Positions 34,942 to 43,073 of a DNA stretch of 64,000 nucleotides are shown piece by piece. The notes under the pieces were generated by a model. The model searched no databases, had not been told where the DNA came from, and saw only the letters and a program-made list of their open reading frames with translations. Position numbers and translations under genes: made by a program. Each line of letters begins with the position of its first letter. The stretch's first letter is position 1. This DNA comes from Flavobacterium sp. SUN046 (lineage in GTDB: Bacteria > Bacteroidota > Bacteroidia > Flavobacteriales > Flavobacteriaceae). Where the stretch lies: contig NZ_JAPQNT010000005.1 of the NCBI RefSeq assembly GCF_028867965.1, forward strand, positions 124,001 to 188,000, read 5' to 3'.

Positions 34942-36201
34942 ATGAATCTACTTTTAAAAAACTCGCAACTCGCAACTCACAACTCGCAACTCCAAATAAC
35001 TGGAAGTAAATCTGAAACCAATAGATTGTTATTGCTTAAAGCGTTATATCCAAATATCAAGTTAGAGAACACATCAAATTCTGATGATTCTGATGTTATG
35101 AGAAGTACTATTGAAAACTTCCAACTTTCAACTTCCAACTCGCAACTTTATGATGTGCATCATGCCGGAACTGCAATGCGATTTCTAACTGCATTCTTTG
35201 CTATTCAAGACGAAAAAGAAGTTATTTTAACCGGTTCGTCACGAATGAAAGAACGCCCAATTAAAATTCTAGTTGAAGCTTTAAATCAACTCGGAGCCGA
35301 AATTTCATATCAAGAAAATGATGGCTTTCCGCCAATAAAAATTAGAGGGAAAAAAATCACCAAAAATAAAATTTCGCTTCCAGCAAATGTTAGCAGTCAA
35401 TACATTTCTGCACTTTTATTGATAGCACCAAAACTCGAAAACGGACTTGAATTAACTCTAGAGGGCGAAATTACTTCAATTCCTTATATCAAAATGACTC
35501 AGGCTTTGCTTAACGAAATTGGCATAGAAACTACATTTATCAATAATAGAATTACTGTCACGCCGAGCGCAGTCGAGGTGCTTCAATCTGAAAAAATAAC
35601 TATTGAATCCGATTGGTCATCAGCATCTTATTGGTATTCCATAATTGCATTATCCGAAATTGGAACTCAAATTACTCTTTCAAGTTACAAACAAAAAAGT
35701 CTACAAGGCGATTCCGATTTAGTAGAAATCTACAACTCTTTTGGTGTTGAAACTATTTTCAATAAAAACAATTCAATAACAATTTCTAAAACATCAAACT
35801 TGAAACTTGAAACTTTAAATTTTGAGTTAAACAATTCTCCAGATATTGCTCAAACCATAGCCGTAACTTGCTTTGGTTTAGGAATTGGATGCGATTTATA
35901 TGGATTGCACACCTTAAAAATAAAAGAAACCGACCGACTTGAAGCATTGAAAACAGAATTGTCAAAATTAGGAGCCAAAATTTCTGTAACTAATAATTCT
36001 TTACATTTAAAACCATCAATAATTACAGGCAACGAAACAATCTCAATTGCTACTTACCAAGACCACCGAATGGCAATGGCCTTTGCTCCATTAGCTTTAA
36101 AAACAGCATTATTTATTGAAGACGCTGAAGTAGTTTCTAAATCATATCCAACTTTTTGGGAAGATTTAAAAAAAATAGGATTTCTAATTTCTGAAACTTA
36201 A
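34942..36201 (+). CDS. aroA: 3-phosphoshikimate 1-carboxyvinyltransferase (EPSP synthase)
   Basis: This 419-residue enzyme joins PEP to shikimate-3-phosphate. GSKSETNRLLLLKAL (about 21-35), HAGTAMRFLTAFFA (about 74-87), QYISALLL and DHRMAMAFAPLAL are family motifs with the expected Lys and Arg residues. It is oddly built: the N-terminal 15 or so residues, a stretch near residues 58-69 and another near 284-293 are encoded by period-7 tandem repeats, and residues about 206-213 by a GC-rich dispersed repeat. All preserve the frame and no catalytic motif is hit. The ATG at 34942 is the only start that leaves the N-terminal strand before GSKSE intact. Confidence 0.94.
   Translation: MNLLLKNSQLATHNSQLQITGSKSETNRLLLLKALYPNIKLENTSNSDDSDVMRSTIENFQLSTSNSQLYDVHHAGTAMRFLTAFFAIQDEKEVILTGSSRMKERPIKILVEALNQLGAEISYQENDGFPPIKIRGKKITKNKISLPANVSSQYISALLLIAPKLENGLELTLEGEITSIPYIKMTQALLNEIGIETTFINNRITVTPSAVEVLQSEKITIESDWSSASYWYSIIALSEIGTQITLSSYKQKSLQGDSDLVEIYNSFGVETIFNKNNSITISKTSNLKLETLNFELNNSPDIAQTIAVTCFGLGIGCDLYGLHTLKIKETDRLEALKTELSKLGAKISVTNNSLHLKPSIITGNETISIATYQDHRMAMAFAPLALKTALFIEDAEVVSKSYPTFWEDLKKIGFLISET
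34962..34996 (+). repeat. Heptamer tandem repeat encoding the AroA N-terminus
   Basis: Five consecutive 7-base units with consensus CTCGCAA (one CTCACAA, last unit CTCCAAA) fall in the first codons of aroA and encode the Asn-Ser-Gln-Leu repeats. Confidence 0.85.
35118..35145 (+). repeat. Second heptamer repeat inside aroA
   Basis: Four 7-base units (CTTCCAA, CTTTCAA, CTTCCAA, CTCGCAA) in frame encode the FQLSTSNSQL stretch just before the conserved HAGTAMRF motif. Confidence 0.85.
35556..35580 (+). repeat. GC-rich dispersed repeat inside aroA
   Basis: A 25-base segment containing CGCCGAGCGCAGTCGAGG has about 70 percent G+C against a background near 30 percent. It resembles the extragenic sequence type CTGAGCGNAGTCGAAG found in many Bacteroidota. 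It encodes VTPSAVEV in the aroA frame. Confidence 0.6.
35792..35819 (+). repeat. Third heptamer repeat inside aroA
   Basis: Four units (CATCAAA, CTTGAAA, CTTGAAA, CTTTAAA) encode SNLKLETLNF, between the two halves of the enzyme's second domain. Confidence 0.8.
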
Positions 36202-36265
36202 TAAAACTCTGAACCTAAGTAACTCAATACCTACGAACCTTTTCTAAAAATAAACCTCAAAACAC

Positions 36266-36297
36266 TTGACATCGCCTATCTCACAATCGTATATTTG
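36266..36297 (+). promoter_or_regulatory. Promoter of queA
   Basis: The -33 element TTGAC (TTG at 36266-36268) and the exact -7 match TATATTTG (36290-36297) are 21 bases apart. The leader between the start site and queA (about 36303-36369) is filled with degenerate 7-9-base CTTTTAAA-type repeats. Confidence 0.75.
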
Positions 36298-36369
36298 CAA
36301 ACTGAATTTTAAAGGAATAAGATAAACACTCTTAAACTTTTAAACTCTTAATCTTTTAAACTTTTTTAA

Positions 36370-37419
36370 ATGAAATTATCTCATTTTCAATTCAATCTTC
36401 CAACCGAATTATTAGCTGAATTTCCAGCAGAAAACCGCGACGAATCACGTTTAATGGTTATCGACAGAAAAAAAGGAACTATCGAACACAAAATGTTCAA
36501 AGATGTTATTAATTATTTCGGCGATGGCGATGTAATGATTCTTAATAATACCAAAGTTTTTCCTGCTAGAATGTTCGGAAACAAAGAAAAAACCGGAGCT
36601 AGAATCGAAGTTTTCTTACTTCGTGAACTAAATGCCGAACAACGTCTTTGGGATGTTTTGGTTGATCCAGCTCGTAAAATTAGAATTGGAAACAAACTAT
36701 ATTTTGGAGATGATGATTCACTTGTAGCTGAAGTAATCGATAATACAACCTCTCGTGGTAGAACATTACGTTTCCTTTACGACGGTTCGTATGAAGAATT
36801 TAGAAGAAAACTTACTGAACTTGGAGAAACTCCAATTCCAAAATACATAAATAGAGAAGTAACTCCAGAAGATGCAGACCGTTACCAAACCATTTATGCT
36901 AAAGAAGAAGGCGCCGTAGCAGCACCAACTGCTGGTTTACATTTTTCTAAACACCTATTAAAAAGATTAGAAATTAAAGGAGTACAATTTGCGGAAGTAA
37001 CATTACACGTTGGTTTAGGAACTTTCAATCCAGTAGAAGTAGAAGATTTATCTAAACACAAAATGGATTCGGAAGAATTAAAAATCAAACAAGAAGCTTG
37101 CGATATTGTAAACAATGCCAAAGCAAAAAAGAAAAAAATATGTTGTGTAGGTACTACTTCAATGCGTGCCATAGAAAGTTCTGTATCATCAGCTAGACAA
37201 TTAAATCCATTTGATGGTTGGACTAATAAATTCATTTTTCCACCGTATGATTTTAGTATTGCCGATGCGATGATTACAAATTTTCATACACCAAAATCAA
37301 CATTATTAATGATGATTTCAGCATTTTGTGGCCACGATTTAATGCGTAAAGCTTATGATGAAGCCATTAAAGAAGGCTATAAATTCTACTCTTATGGTGA
37401 CGCAATGTTAATCCTATAA
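36370..37419 (+). CDS. queA: S-adenosylmethionine:tRNA ribosyltransferase-isomerase
   Basis: This 349-residue enzyme transfers the ribosyl part of SAM to preQ1-tRNA to form epoxyqueuosine. Full-length family features are present: the N-terminal [36 protein letters not shown], the [13 protein letters not shown] motif near residue 180, the [15 protein letters not shown] motif, and the C-terminal YGDAMLI. It uses SAM but is not otherwise linked to the nearby methionine genes. A terminator follows. Confidence 0.97.
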   Translation: MKLSHFQFNLPTELLAEFPAENRDESRLMVIDRKKGTIEHKMFKDVINYFGDGDVMILNNTKVFPARMFGNKEKTGARIEVFLLRELNAEQRLWDVLVDPARKIRIGNKLYFGDDDSLVAEVIDNTTSRGRTLRFLYDGSYEEFRRKLTELGETPIPKYINREVTPEDADRYQTIYAKEEGAVAAPTAGLHFSKHLLKRLEIKGVQFAEVTLHVGLGTFNPVEVEDLSKHKMDSEELKIKQEACDIVNNAKAKKKKICCVGTTSMRAIESSVSSARQLNPFDGWTNKFIFPPYDFSIADAMITNFHTPKSTLLMMISAFCGHDLMRKAYDEAIKEGYKFYSYGDAMLIL

Positions 37420-37464
37420 TCTGAATTTATTTATTATAAAGTGATTAAAATTTCAGATATTTAC

Positions 37465-37501
37465 AAAAAAAATCTCATCATAATTGGTGAGATTTTTTTT
37501 G
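37465..37501 (+). terminator. Intrinsic terminator after queA
   Basis: The arms AATCTCATCA and TGGTGAGATT pair over ten positions (one G-T) around the loop TAAT and are flanked by A-run and T-run, 46 bases past the queA stop. Confidence 0.85.
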
Positions 37502-37507
37502 TAATGT

Positions 37508-37542
37508 TTGTAAATAGAAAATTAAAAATAGAATTATATTTG
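37508..37542 (+). promoter_or_regulatory. Promoter of the small membrane protein gene
   Basis: An exact -7 match TATATTTG lies at 37535-37542, 12 bases before the ATG. The nearest TTG (37508-37510) is 24 bases away, one base beyond the usual range. Confidence 0.5.
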
Positions 37543-37554
37543 AAAAAATAACCC

Positions 37555-37809
37555 ATGAAAAATCTAAAATCGAATGTTATAGTATTCTTAGTTATTGAAG
37601 TGCTACTCATTTTAATTGGAATCTCAACCAATCAAGATAATTTAATTCCTTTTTTCGCATTATTTGTTTTTTCAGTAAACATAACTTCTGTTGTACTATT
37701 AATTATACACAAACCCAAAGGCTATTTATTACTAACCTTATTTTTGATGTCAATTATTGTTTTCCCAATAGCTTTATTTCTTTATATGCTAAGTAAAGTG
37801 CAGTGCTAA
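37555..37809 (+). CDS. Small integral membrane protein of unknown function
   Basis: This 84-residue protein is almost entirely three hydrophobic helices (about residues 8-23, 29-50 and 57-79) joined by short loops, one of them HKPKGY. I do not recognise a family. It has its own promoter and is preceded by a terminator, which supports a real gene. It converges with metF with one base between stops. Confidence 0.65.
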   Translation: MKNLKSNVIVFLVIEVLLILIGISTNQDNLIPFFALFVFSVNITSVVLLIIHKPKGYLLLTLFLMSIIVFPIALFLYMLSKVQC

Positions 37810-37810
37810 A

Positions 37811-38767
37811 TTAAAAAACTTCTTTTGCAATTGCCTTAATATTCTCTGCTTTTCCCATAGAATAATAATGTAAAACTGGAATTCCTGCAGCGACTAATTC
37901 TTTACTTTGTTGTATACACCACTCAATTCCAATTTGTTTAACATCGTCGTTATCTTTTGCTTTTACAACTGCCATAATTAAATCATCTGGTATTTCTAAC
38001 GAAAAACGATGTGGAATTAAATTCAGCTGTTTTTTGGTAGCTAATGGTTTTAAACCCGGAATAATTGGAACCGTAATTCCAGCAGTTCGACATTTATCGA
38101 CAAAATCGAAGAATTTTTTATTATCGAAAAACATTTGTGTAATTATATATTCTGCACCATTTCTGATTTTTTCTTTCAAAAAATGAATGTCACTATCCAA
38201 ACTCGGTGCTTCCATGTGTTTCTCAGGATAACCTGCCACTCCAATACAAAAATTGGTTTTTGCTGAATTTTTTAAATCTTCGTCTAAATAAATTCCATTA
38301 TTTAAATTACTTACTTGTAAAACCAAATCAGAAGCATATTCATTTCCTTCTTTTTCTGGTTTGAAATAGGTTTCATTTTTCAAAGCATCGCCTCGAAGCG
38401 CTACCAAATTATCAATTCCAAGAAAATCTAAATCAATTAATAAATTCTCGGTATCTTCTTTGGTAAAGCCACCACAAAGTATGTGCGGAATTGCGTCTAC
38501 CGAATATTTATTTTGAATTCCAGCACAAATACCAACTGTTCCAGGTCGTTTTTTTACAATTTTCTTTTGCAATAAACCGCTTGGTAATTCCTTAAATTCG
38601 TATTCTTCACGATGATACGTTACATCAATAAATGGCGGATTAAATTCCATCAACGGATCAATACTATCAAAAATCGATTGAATATTTTGTCCTTTTAATG
38701 GCGGCAAAATTTCGAACGAAAATAAAGGTTTTCCGTTGGCGTTTTCTATGTGTTGCGTTACTTTCAT
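37811..38767 (-). CDS. metF: 5,10-methylenetetrahydrofolate reductase
   Basis: This 318-residue flavoenzyme reduces methylene-THF to methyl-THF, the methyl donor for MetH. Family features include FSFEILPPLKG with the catalytic Glu, VTYHREEY, NLVALRGD, IGVAGYPEKH, YIITQMFFDN and PIIPGL. It lies downstream of metH with a 79-base gap filled by period-7 repeats, and probably belongs to the same SAM-responsive transcript. Confidence 0.97.
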   Translation of the reverse strand: MKVTQHIENANGKPLFSFEILPPLKGQNIQSIFDSIDPLMEFNPPFIDVTYHREEYEFKELPSGLLQKKIVKKRPGTVGICAGIQNKYSVDAIPHILCGGFTKEDTENLLIDLDFLGIDNLVALRGDALKNETYFKPEKEGNEYASDLVLQVSNLNNGIYLDEDLKNSAKTNFCIGVAGYPEKHMEAPSLDSDIHFLKEKIRNGAEYIITQMFFDNKKFFDFVDKCRTAGITVPIIPGLKPLATKKQLNLIPHRFSLEIPDDLIMAVVKAKDNDDVKQIGIEWCIQQSKELVAAGIPVLHYYSMGKAENIKAIAKEVF

Positions 38768-38780
38768 TATTTTTTTGTTT

Positions 38781-38839
38781 CAGGTTTAAAGCTTCAAGTT
38801 TCAAGTTCTTTAAGCAACCTGAAACTTTAAACTTTAAAC
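38781..38839. repeat. Heptamer repeat array between metH and metF
   Basis: Eight consecutive 7-base units run from 38784, first of the type GTTTCAA and then of the complementary type TTTAAAC, so the array is an imperfect inverted repeat (CAGGTT at 38781 and AACCTG at 38816). It fills the intergenic space. Confidence 0.75.
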
Positions 38840-38846
38840 AAATTTT

Positions 38847-41537
38847 TTAATCTGCTATATTCGGCGAAAGCCATTTGGTTGCCATTTCGGTAGAAATTCC
38901 TCTACGTTTGGCATAATCTATTACTTGATCTTCTTTAATTTTTCCGAGTCCGAAATATTTACTTTCTGGATTTCCAAAATAATATCCCGAAACTGATGAT
39001 GCCGGCCACATTGCCATACTTTCGGTTAAGGTTACTCCTATTTCTTTTTCAACGTTTAACAAACTGAAAATTGTTGGTTTCTCTAAATGGTCTGGACAAG
39101 CAGGATAACCTGGCGCAGGACGAATTCCTTTGTATTCTTCGGCAATCAAATCACTGTTTGATAAATTTTCGTCTGAGGCATAGCCCCAAATTTCTTTACG
39201 AACTTTTAAATGCAAATATTCAGCGAAAGCTTCGGCAAATCTATCAGCCAATGCTTTAATCATTATCGAATTATAATCATCTAAATCTTTTTCAAATTCG
39301 GCTGCTTTTTCATCAACACCAAATCCTGTTGTTACACAAAAACAACCTATGTAATCTTGTTTTCCAGAATCTTTTGGAGCAATAAAATCAGCTAAAGCAA
39401 TATTTGGTGCGCCAGCTGTTTTTTGAGATTGTTGTCTTAGAGTTAGAAAAGTTGTTAATTTTTCACTTTCGACTTTCGACTTTCGACTTTCGACTAAAAT
39501 ATCATCATCATTAATTGTATTGGCTGGAAAAATTCCGAAAACTCCTTTTGCTTCCAACCATTTTTCAGAAACAATTTGTTTCAGCATTATTTGTGCATCG
39601 GCAAATAAATTAGTTGCTTGTTCGCCCACAACTTCATCTGATAAAATTGCAGGATATTTCCCGAACAATTGCCACGAATTAAAAAATGGAGTCCAATCTA
39701 TAAAATCTACCAACTCATTTAATTCAACTGAAATAGTTTTTGTTCCGATAAAATTGGGTTTTACTGGTGCGAAATTTTCCCAATCTAATTGCAATTTATT
39801 CTTACGAGCACTCTCAATTGTATGGTAATTTTTATCACGACTTCTGTTCAAATAACCATCACGAAGTTTGTCGTATTCTTCCCGAATCGCTTTTACATAA
39901 CTGCCTTTAGTTTCTGCTTGAAGCAAATTACTCGCAACTGTTACAGCGCGCGAAGCATCGTTTACGTGAACTACAGTTTCTTTATATTCTGGTGCAATTT
40001 TCACAGCTGTATGCGCTCGTGAAGTAGTTGCGCCACCAATCATTATCGGAATTTTGATGTTTAGTTTATCCATTTCCTTCGCGAGATAAACCATTTCGTC
40101 TAATGAAGGTGTGATTAATCCGCTCAACCCAATGATATCAACATTGTGTTCAATCGCAGCTTGAATAATTTTTTCTGGCGGCACCATAACTCCTAAGTCA
40201 ATGATTTCGAAATTATTACAACCCAAAACAACAGCAACAATATTTTTTCCAATATCGTGAACATCGCCTTTTACAGTTGCCATTAATACTTTTCCAGCCG
40301 AAGATGATTTACCCGATTTTTCGGCTTCGATGAAAGGTAACAAATACGCAACTGCTTTTTTCATCACTCGAGCCGATTTTACAACTTGTGGTAAAAACAT
40401 TTTTCCGCTTCCGAATAAATCTCCTACAACGTTCATACCGTCCATTAAATTTATTTCGATAACTTCTATGGCTTTTGCAGCATTTAATCTAGCCTCTTCA
40501 ACATCAATTTCTATAAATTCGTCAATTCCTTTTACTAACGAATGGGTTAATCGTTCTTGAATTGAACCATTTCTCCATTCGGCAATTGCTTTTTCATTTA
40601 CTTTATAATCACCTTTAAAGGTTTCTGCTAAATCTAGAAGTCGTTCGGTTGCGTCTTCTCTTCTATTTAAAAGAACATCTTCAACGTGTTCTAATAATGT
40701 TTTATCAATTTCATCATAAATCTCAAGCATTTCCGGATTTACAATTCCCATCGTCATTCCGTTTTGAATCGCGTGGTATAAAAATGCAGAATGCATCGCT
40801 TCACGAACGGTATCATTACCACGAAACGAGAACGAAACATTGCTAACACCACCAGAAATATTAGCATACGGAAGATTTTCACGAATCCATTTGGTAGCTC
40901 TAAAAAAATCTAATGCGTTTAATTTATGTTCGTCCATTCCGGTTGCAACCGGAAAAATATTGGGATCAAAAATGATGTCTTGTGCAGGAAATTTAACGAC
41001 ATTAACAAGAATGTCGTAACTTCTTTTACAAATCTCGATACGTCTTTCATACGTATCGGCTTGACCATCTTCGTCGAATGCCATAACAATTACTGCTGCT
41101 CCATAACGTTTCACCAATTTGGCGTGATGAATAAATGTAGCTTCGCCTTCTTTTAATGAAATTGAATTTACGACTGCTTTTCCTTGTACAACTTTTAATC
41201 CAGCTTCGATTATCTCCCATTTGGAAGAATCAATCATAACTGGAACTCTAGCAATATCTGGTTCGGCAGCGATTAAATTTAGGAATTTGGTCATGGCATA
41301 AACGCCGTCCAACATTCCTTCGTCCATATTGACATCTATTATTTGTGCACCGCCTTCAACTTGTTCTCTTGCTACTGAAAGTGCTTCGTTGTAATTTTCT
41401 TCTTTTATTAATCGAAGGAATTTACGTGAACCTGTAACGTTGGTGCGTTCGCCTACGTTTACGAAAATGGATTCTTCAGTAACGAAAAGCGGTTCTAGAC
41501 CTGAGAGTTGTAAATTTATTTTATTTTTTCTTGACAT
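38847..41537 (-). CDS. metH: Methionine synthase, folate, cobalamin and activation domains
   Basis: This 896-residue protein corresponds to E. coli MetH lacking the homocysteine domain. In order it has the pterin-binding domain (from [13 protein letters not shown] near residue 25), the cobalamin cap, the B12 domain with DVHDIG and the cobalt-ligating His427, and the C-terminal reactivation domain that binds SAM ([16 protein letters not shown]). It transfers the methyl of methyl-THF through cobalamin to homocysteine. The homocysteine domain is encoded separately just upstream; together they add to 1231 residues, close to full-length MetH. A loop of the activation domain (about residues 682-692) is encoded by a 7-base tandem repeat. 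Confidence 0.95.
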   Translation of the reverse strand: MSRKNKINLQLSGLEPLFVTEESIFVNVGERTNVTGSRKFLRLIKEENYNEALSVAREQVEGGAQIIDVNMDEGMLDGVYAMTKFLNLIAAEPDIARVPVMIDSSKWEIIEAGLKVVQGKAVVNSISLKEGEATFIHHAKLVKRYGAAVIVMAFDEDGQADTYERRIEICKRSYDILVNVVKFPAQDIIFDPNIFPVATGMDEHKLNALDFFRATKWIRENLPYANISGGVSNVSFSFRGNDTVREAMHSAFLYHAIQNGMTMGIVNPEMLEIYDEIDKTLLEHVEDVLLNRREDATERLLDLAETFKGDYKVNEKAIAEWRNGSIQERLTHSLVKGIDEFIEIDVEEARLNAAKAIEVIEINLMDGMNVVGDLFGSGKMFLPQVVKSARVMKKAVAYLLPFIEAEKSGKSSSAGKVLMATVKGDVHDIGKNIVAVVLGCNNFEIIDLGVMVPPEKIIQAAIEHNVDIIGLSGLITPSLDEMVYLAKEMDKLNIKIPIMIGGATTSRAHTAVKIAPEYKETVVHVNDASRAVTVASNLLQAETKGSYVKAIREEYDKLRDGYLNRSRDKNYHTIESARKNKLQLDWENFAPVKPNFIGTKTISVELNELVDFIDWTPFFNSWQLFGKYPAILSDEVVGEQATNLFADAQIMLKQIVSEKWLEAKGVFGIFPANTINDDDILVESRKSKVESEKLTTFLTLRQQSQKTAGAPNIALADFIAPKDSGKQDYIGCFCVTTGFGVDEKAAEFEKDLDDYNSIMIKALADRFAEAFAEYLHLKVRKEIWGYASDENLSNSDLIAEEYKGIRPAPGYPACPDHLEKPTIFSLLNVEKEIGVTLTESMAMWPASSVSGYYFGNPESKYFGLGKIKEDQVIDYAKRRGISTEMATKWLSPNIAD
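39459..39495. repeat. Heptamer tandem repeat inside the metH activation domain
   Basis: Four perfect copies of CTTTCGA (39466-39493) with a degenerate fifth unit encode, on the minus strand, the charged stretch [12 protein letters not shown]. The equivalent position in E. coli MetH is a loop. Confidence 0.85.
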
Positions 41538-41550
41538 ATATATTTTTGAA

Positions 41551-41606
41551 CACAGATTTCACAGATTAACACAGATTTAATTTGTGGAAATTTGTGGAAT
41601 CTGTGT
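41551..41606. repeat. Nonamer inverted repeat at the metH split
   Basis: Three degenerate units of CACAGATTA-type on the left face three of the reverse orientation (TTTGTGGAA) on the right. The element covers the intergenic space between the two metH genes and encodes the last ten residues (ETQIPQISTN) and stop of the upstream protein. Confidence 0.7.
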
Positions 41607-42584
41607 TTCTATTTTTCTAGGTTTAAATTCTACGGCAACTTCTGCTATTGCTTTTATATGTTCTGGAGTTGTACCACAACAACCACCAATTATATTTATT
41701 AAATTATCTTGCAAATATTCTTTTATTAATACCTGCATTTCTTCAGGTGTTTGGTCATATTGCCCGAAAGCGTTGGGTAAACCAGCATTTGGATGTGCCG
41801 AAATATTTAATTGTGTGTTGTGTGCTAAACGCTTTAAATAAGGTTTTAATTGATCGGCACCAAGTGCGCAATTGAAACCAATACTTAACAAATCAATATG
41901 CTGAATAGAAATTAGAAATGCTTCTACAGTTTGACCCGAAAGTGTTCTTCCAGAAGCATCAGTAATTGTTCCTGAAACCATTACTGGAATATCTAGATTT
42001 CGTTCTTCTTTAACTTCTTCAATGGCAAAAAGTGCAGCTTTTGCGTTTAATGTATCGAAAATTGTTTCTACTAATAAAACGTCGCAACCACCATCAATTA
42101 GGGCTTCGACTTGTTGTTTGTAGGCAATTCGTAAATCGTCAAAAGTTACGGCTCTATAACCTGGATCGTTTACATCTGGAGACATTGATGCGGTTCGGTT
42201 TGTTGGTCCGATTGAACCAGCTACAAATCTTGGTTTGTCTGTAAATTCATCGGCTACTTCACGTGCTATTTTGGCTGATTCGTAGTTTAATTCATAAACT
42301 AAATCTTCAAGATGGTAATCTGCCATTCCGATTGTGGTTCCAGAGAATGTGTTGGTTTCAACAATATCAGCACCAGCTTGAAAATACAAACGATGTACTT
42401 GTTTTACAGCTTCAGGTTGTGTTATTGAAAGTAAATCGTTATTACCTTTTAACGGATGTGGAAAATCTTTGAAACGTTCACCACGAAAATCTTCCTCAGA
42501 GAAATTGTTGCGTTGTAGCATTGTTCCCATTGCTCCGTCTAGCACTAGAATTCTTTCTTGTATTGCTTGTTTTATTGTTGACAT
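41577..42584 (-). CDS. metH: Methionine synthase, homocysteine-binding domain as a separate protein
   Basis: This 335-residue protein is a homocysteine S-methyltransferase domain, with LDGAMGTMLQ near residue 15 and the three zinc-binding cysteines Cys239 (GFNCALGA), Cys302 and Cys303 (GGCCGTTPEH). It is immediately followed by the remaining MetH domains as another gene, 39 bases away, so the two should form a two-subunit cobalamin-dependent methionine synthase. The C-terminal tail after residue 325 is encoded by a short repeat rather than by conserved linker. A SAM-I riboswitch lies in the leader. Confidence 0.93.
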   Translation of the reverse strand: MSTIKQAIQERILVLDGAMGTMLQRNNFSEEDFRGERFKDFPHPLKGNNDLLSITQPEAVKQVHRLYFQAGADIVETNTFSGTTIGMADYHLEDLVYELNYESAKIAREVADEFTDKPRFVAGSIGPTNRTASMSPDVNDPGYRAVTFDDLRIAYKQQVEALIDGGCDVLLVETIFDTLNAKAALFAIEEVKEERNLDIPVMVSGTITDASGRTLSGQTVEAFLISIQHIDLLSIGFNCALGADQLKPYLKRLAHNTQLNISAHPNAGLPNAFGQYDQTPEEMQVLIKEYLQDNLINIIGGCCGTTPEHIKAIAEVAVEFKPRKIETQIPQISTN

Positions 42585-42598
42585 ATTCTTTTTTACCG

Positions 42599-42637
42599 CA
42601 AAGTCGCAAAGGTTTTTTGCAAGGTTCGCAAAGTTTT
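42599..42637. repeat. Short repeats of the GCAAAGTCGCAAAGG type
   Basis: CGCAAAGTCGCAAAGG and GCAAGGTTCGCAAAG are near-copies with 8-9 base periodicity directly upstream of the metH start. They resemble intergenic repeats common in Flavobacterium. Confidence 0.5.
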
Positions 42638-42658
42638 AATAATTAATTATTATTGGTT

Positions 42659-42803
42659 GCACGAATGCCCTAGCCCAGATAGAAGTGGAAATTCTTTTGT
42701 TTTTTTCTTTAAAAAAACAAAAGATTACTTCACTACACGATCTTTTACATAGGAGTTCAGTGAACTTCGTTTGCAACGGATAGCTGGAATAGCTTCAAAA
42801 AAT
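42659..42803 (+). ncRNA. Probable Flavo-1-type RNA element, antisense to the metH leader
   Basis: The plus strand reads GCCCTAGCCCAGATAGAAG at about 42669, then an A/T-rich hairpin (CTTTTGTTTTTTT with AAAAAAACAAAAG, 42694-42725), and ends GGATAGCTGGAATAGCTTC. I recognise this as a recurrent Flavobacteria intergenic RNA-like element and believe it is the Flavo-1 motif. Here about 45 extra bases separate the hairpin from the usual GCAACGGATAGC segment. It lies between the SAM-I riboswitch and metH, but in the opposite orientation. The exact family name should be checked with a covariance model. Confidence 0.6.
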
Positions 42804-42844
42804 TAGTAAAATGTTATCGTGGAAAGTGAGAAGGAATTCTCGTG

Positions 42845-42945
42845 GTTATCTTTGTTTGAAATTTCAAACTAGAATGTAGCACCTTCTACAGTTGTAGGGT
42901 TGCTAAGCTTTCATCGGGTCTATTCCCTCGTGCTTTCGTGATAAC
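42845..42945 (-). ncRNA. SAM-I riboswitch (S-box) in the metH leader
   Basis: Read on the minus strand, P1 is GTTATC (42945-42940) with GATAAC (42850-42845). Between them come GAGGGAATAGACCCGATGAA, the AGCAACC junction, a P3 stem CTACA-AC-TGTAG, AAGGTGCTA and a P4 palindrome GTTTGAAATTTCAAAC. These are the conserved S-box elements in the right order. High SAM should reduce expression of the split metH genes and possibly metF. The expression platform is unclear: a second GATAAC at 42818-42813, with CTTTCCAC before it, could pair with the 5' side of P1 and compete with the aptamer. Confidence 0.92.
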
Positions 42946-42968
42946 AATCAGTAAATTTATGAACGATG

Positions 42969-42999
42969 CAAAGTAATAACATAGAATTGTATTTTGCAA
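42969..42999 (-). promoter_or_regulatory. Promoter of the SAM-I-controlled metH transcript
   Basis: On the minus strand TTG (42999-42997) and TTACTTTG (42976-42969, one mismatch to TAnnTTTG) are 20 bases apart. The start site would lie near 42962, about 17 bases before the aptamer. Confidence 0.6.
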
Positions 43000-43006
43000 G
43001 TTTTTG

Positions 43007-43047
43007 AAAAAAATAAAAACCTACAACGATATAGTAATGTAGGTTTT
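43007..43047 (-). terminator. Intrinsic terminator after homoserine dehydrogenase
   Basis: A 10-base-pair stem (AAAACCTACA with TGTAGGTTTT) lies about 27 bases past the stop, with a T-rich tail on the minus strand. Confidence 0.8.
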
Positions 43048-43073
43048 AGTATTTAATACTGGTATTGAAATTA

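Larger units (their letters stand above)
42585..43073. other. Long regulatory gap between homoserine dehydrogenase and metH
   Basis: This 489-base gap contains, from right to left, the terminator of the hom operon, a promoter, the SAM-I aptamer, a probable Flavo-1-type element in reverse orientation and GCAAAG-type repeats. No protein-coding frame is supported. Confidence 0.8.

Noticed and set aside
34962..34996. CRISPR-like array at the start of aroA
   Set aside because: Units are contiguous heptamers without spacers and are translated as part of a conserved enzyme.
39520..39828. 102-codon frame on the plus strand opposite metH
   Set aside because: It is a shadow of the metH coding sequence without a promoter or family similarity.
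41537..41606. Frameshift or pseudogene at the metH junction
   Set aside because: Both parts have their own start and stop, all domain motifs are intact and the split falls between domains, so two functional genes are more likely.
42694..42725. A/T-rich hairpin between the SAM-I aptamer and metH as the riboswitch terminator
   Set aside because: It belongs to the reverse-oriented Flavo-1-like element, is over 100 bases from the aptamer, and is not followed by a T-run in the direction of metH.
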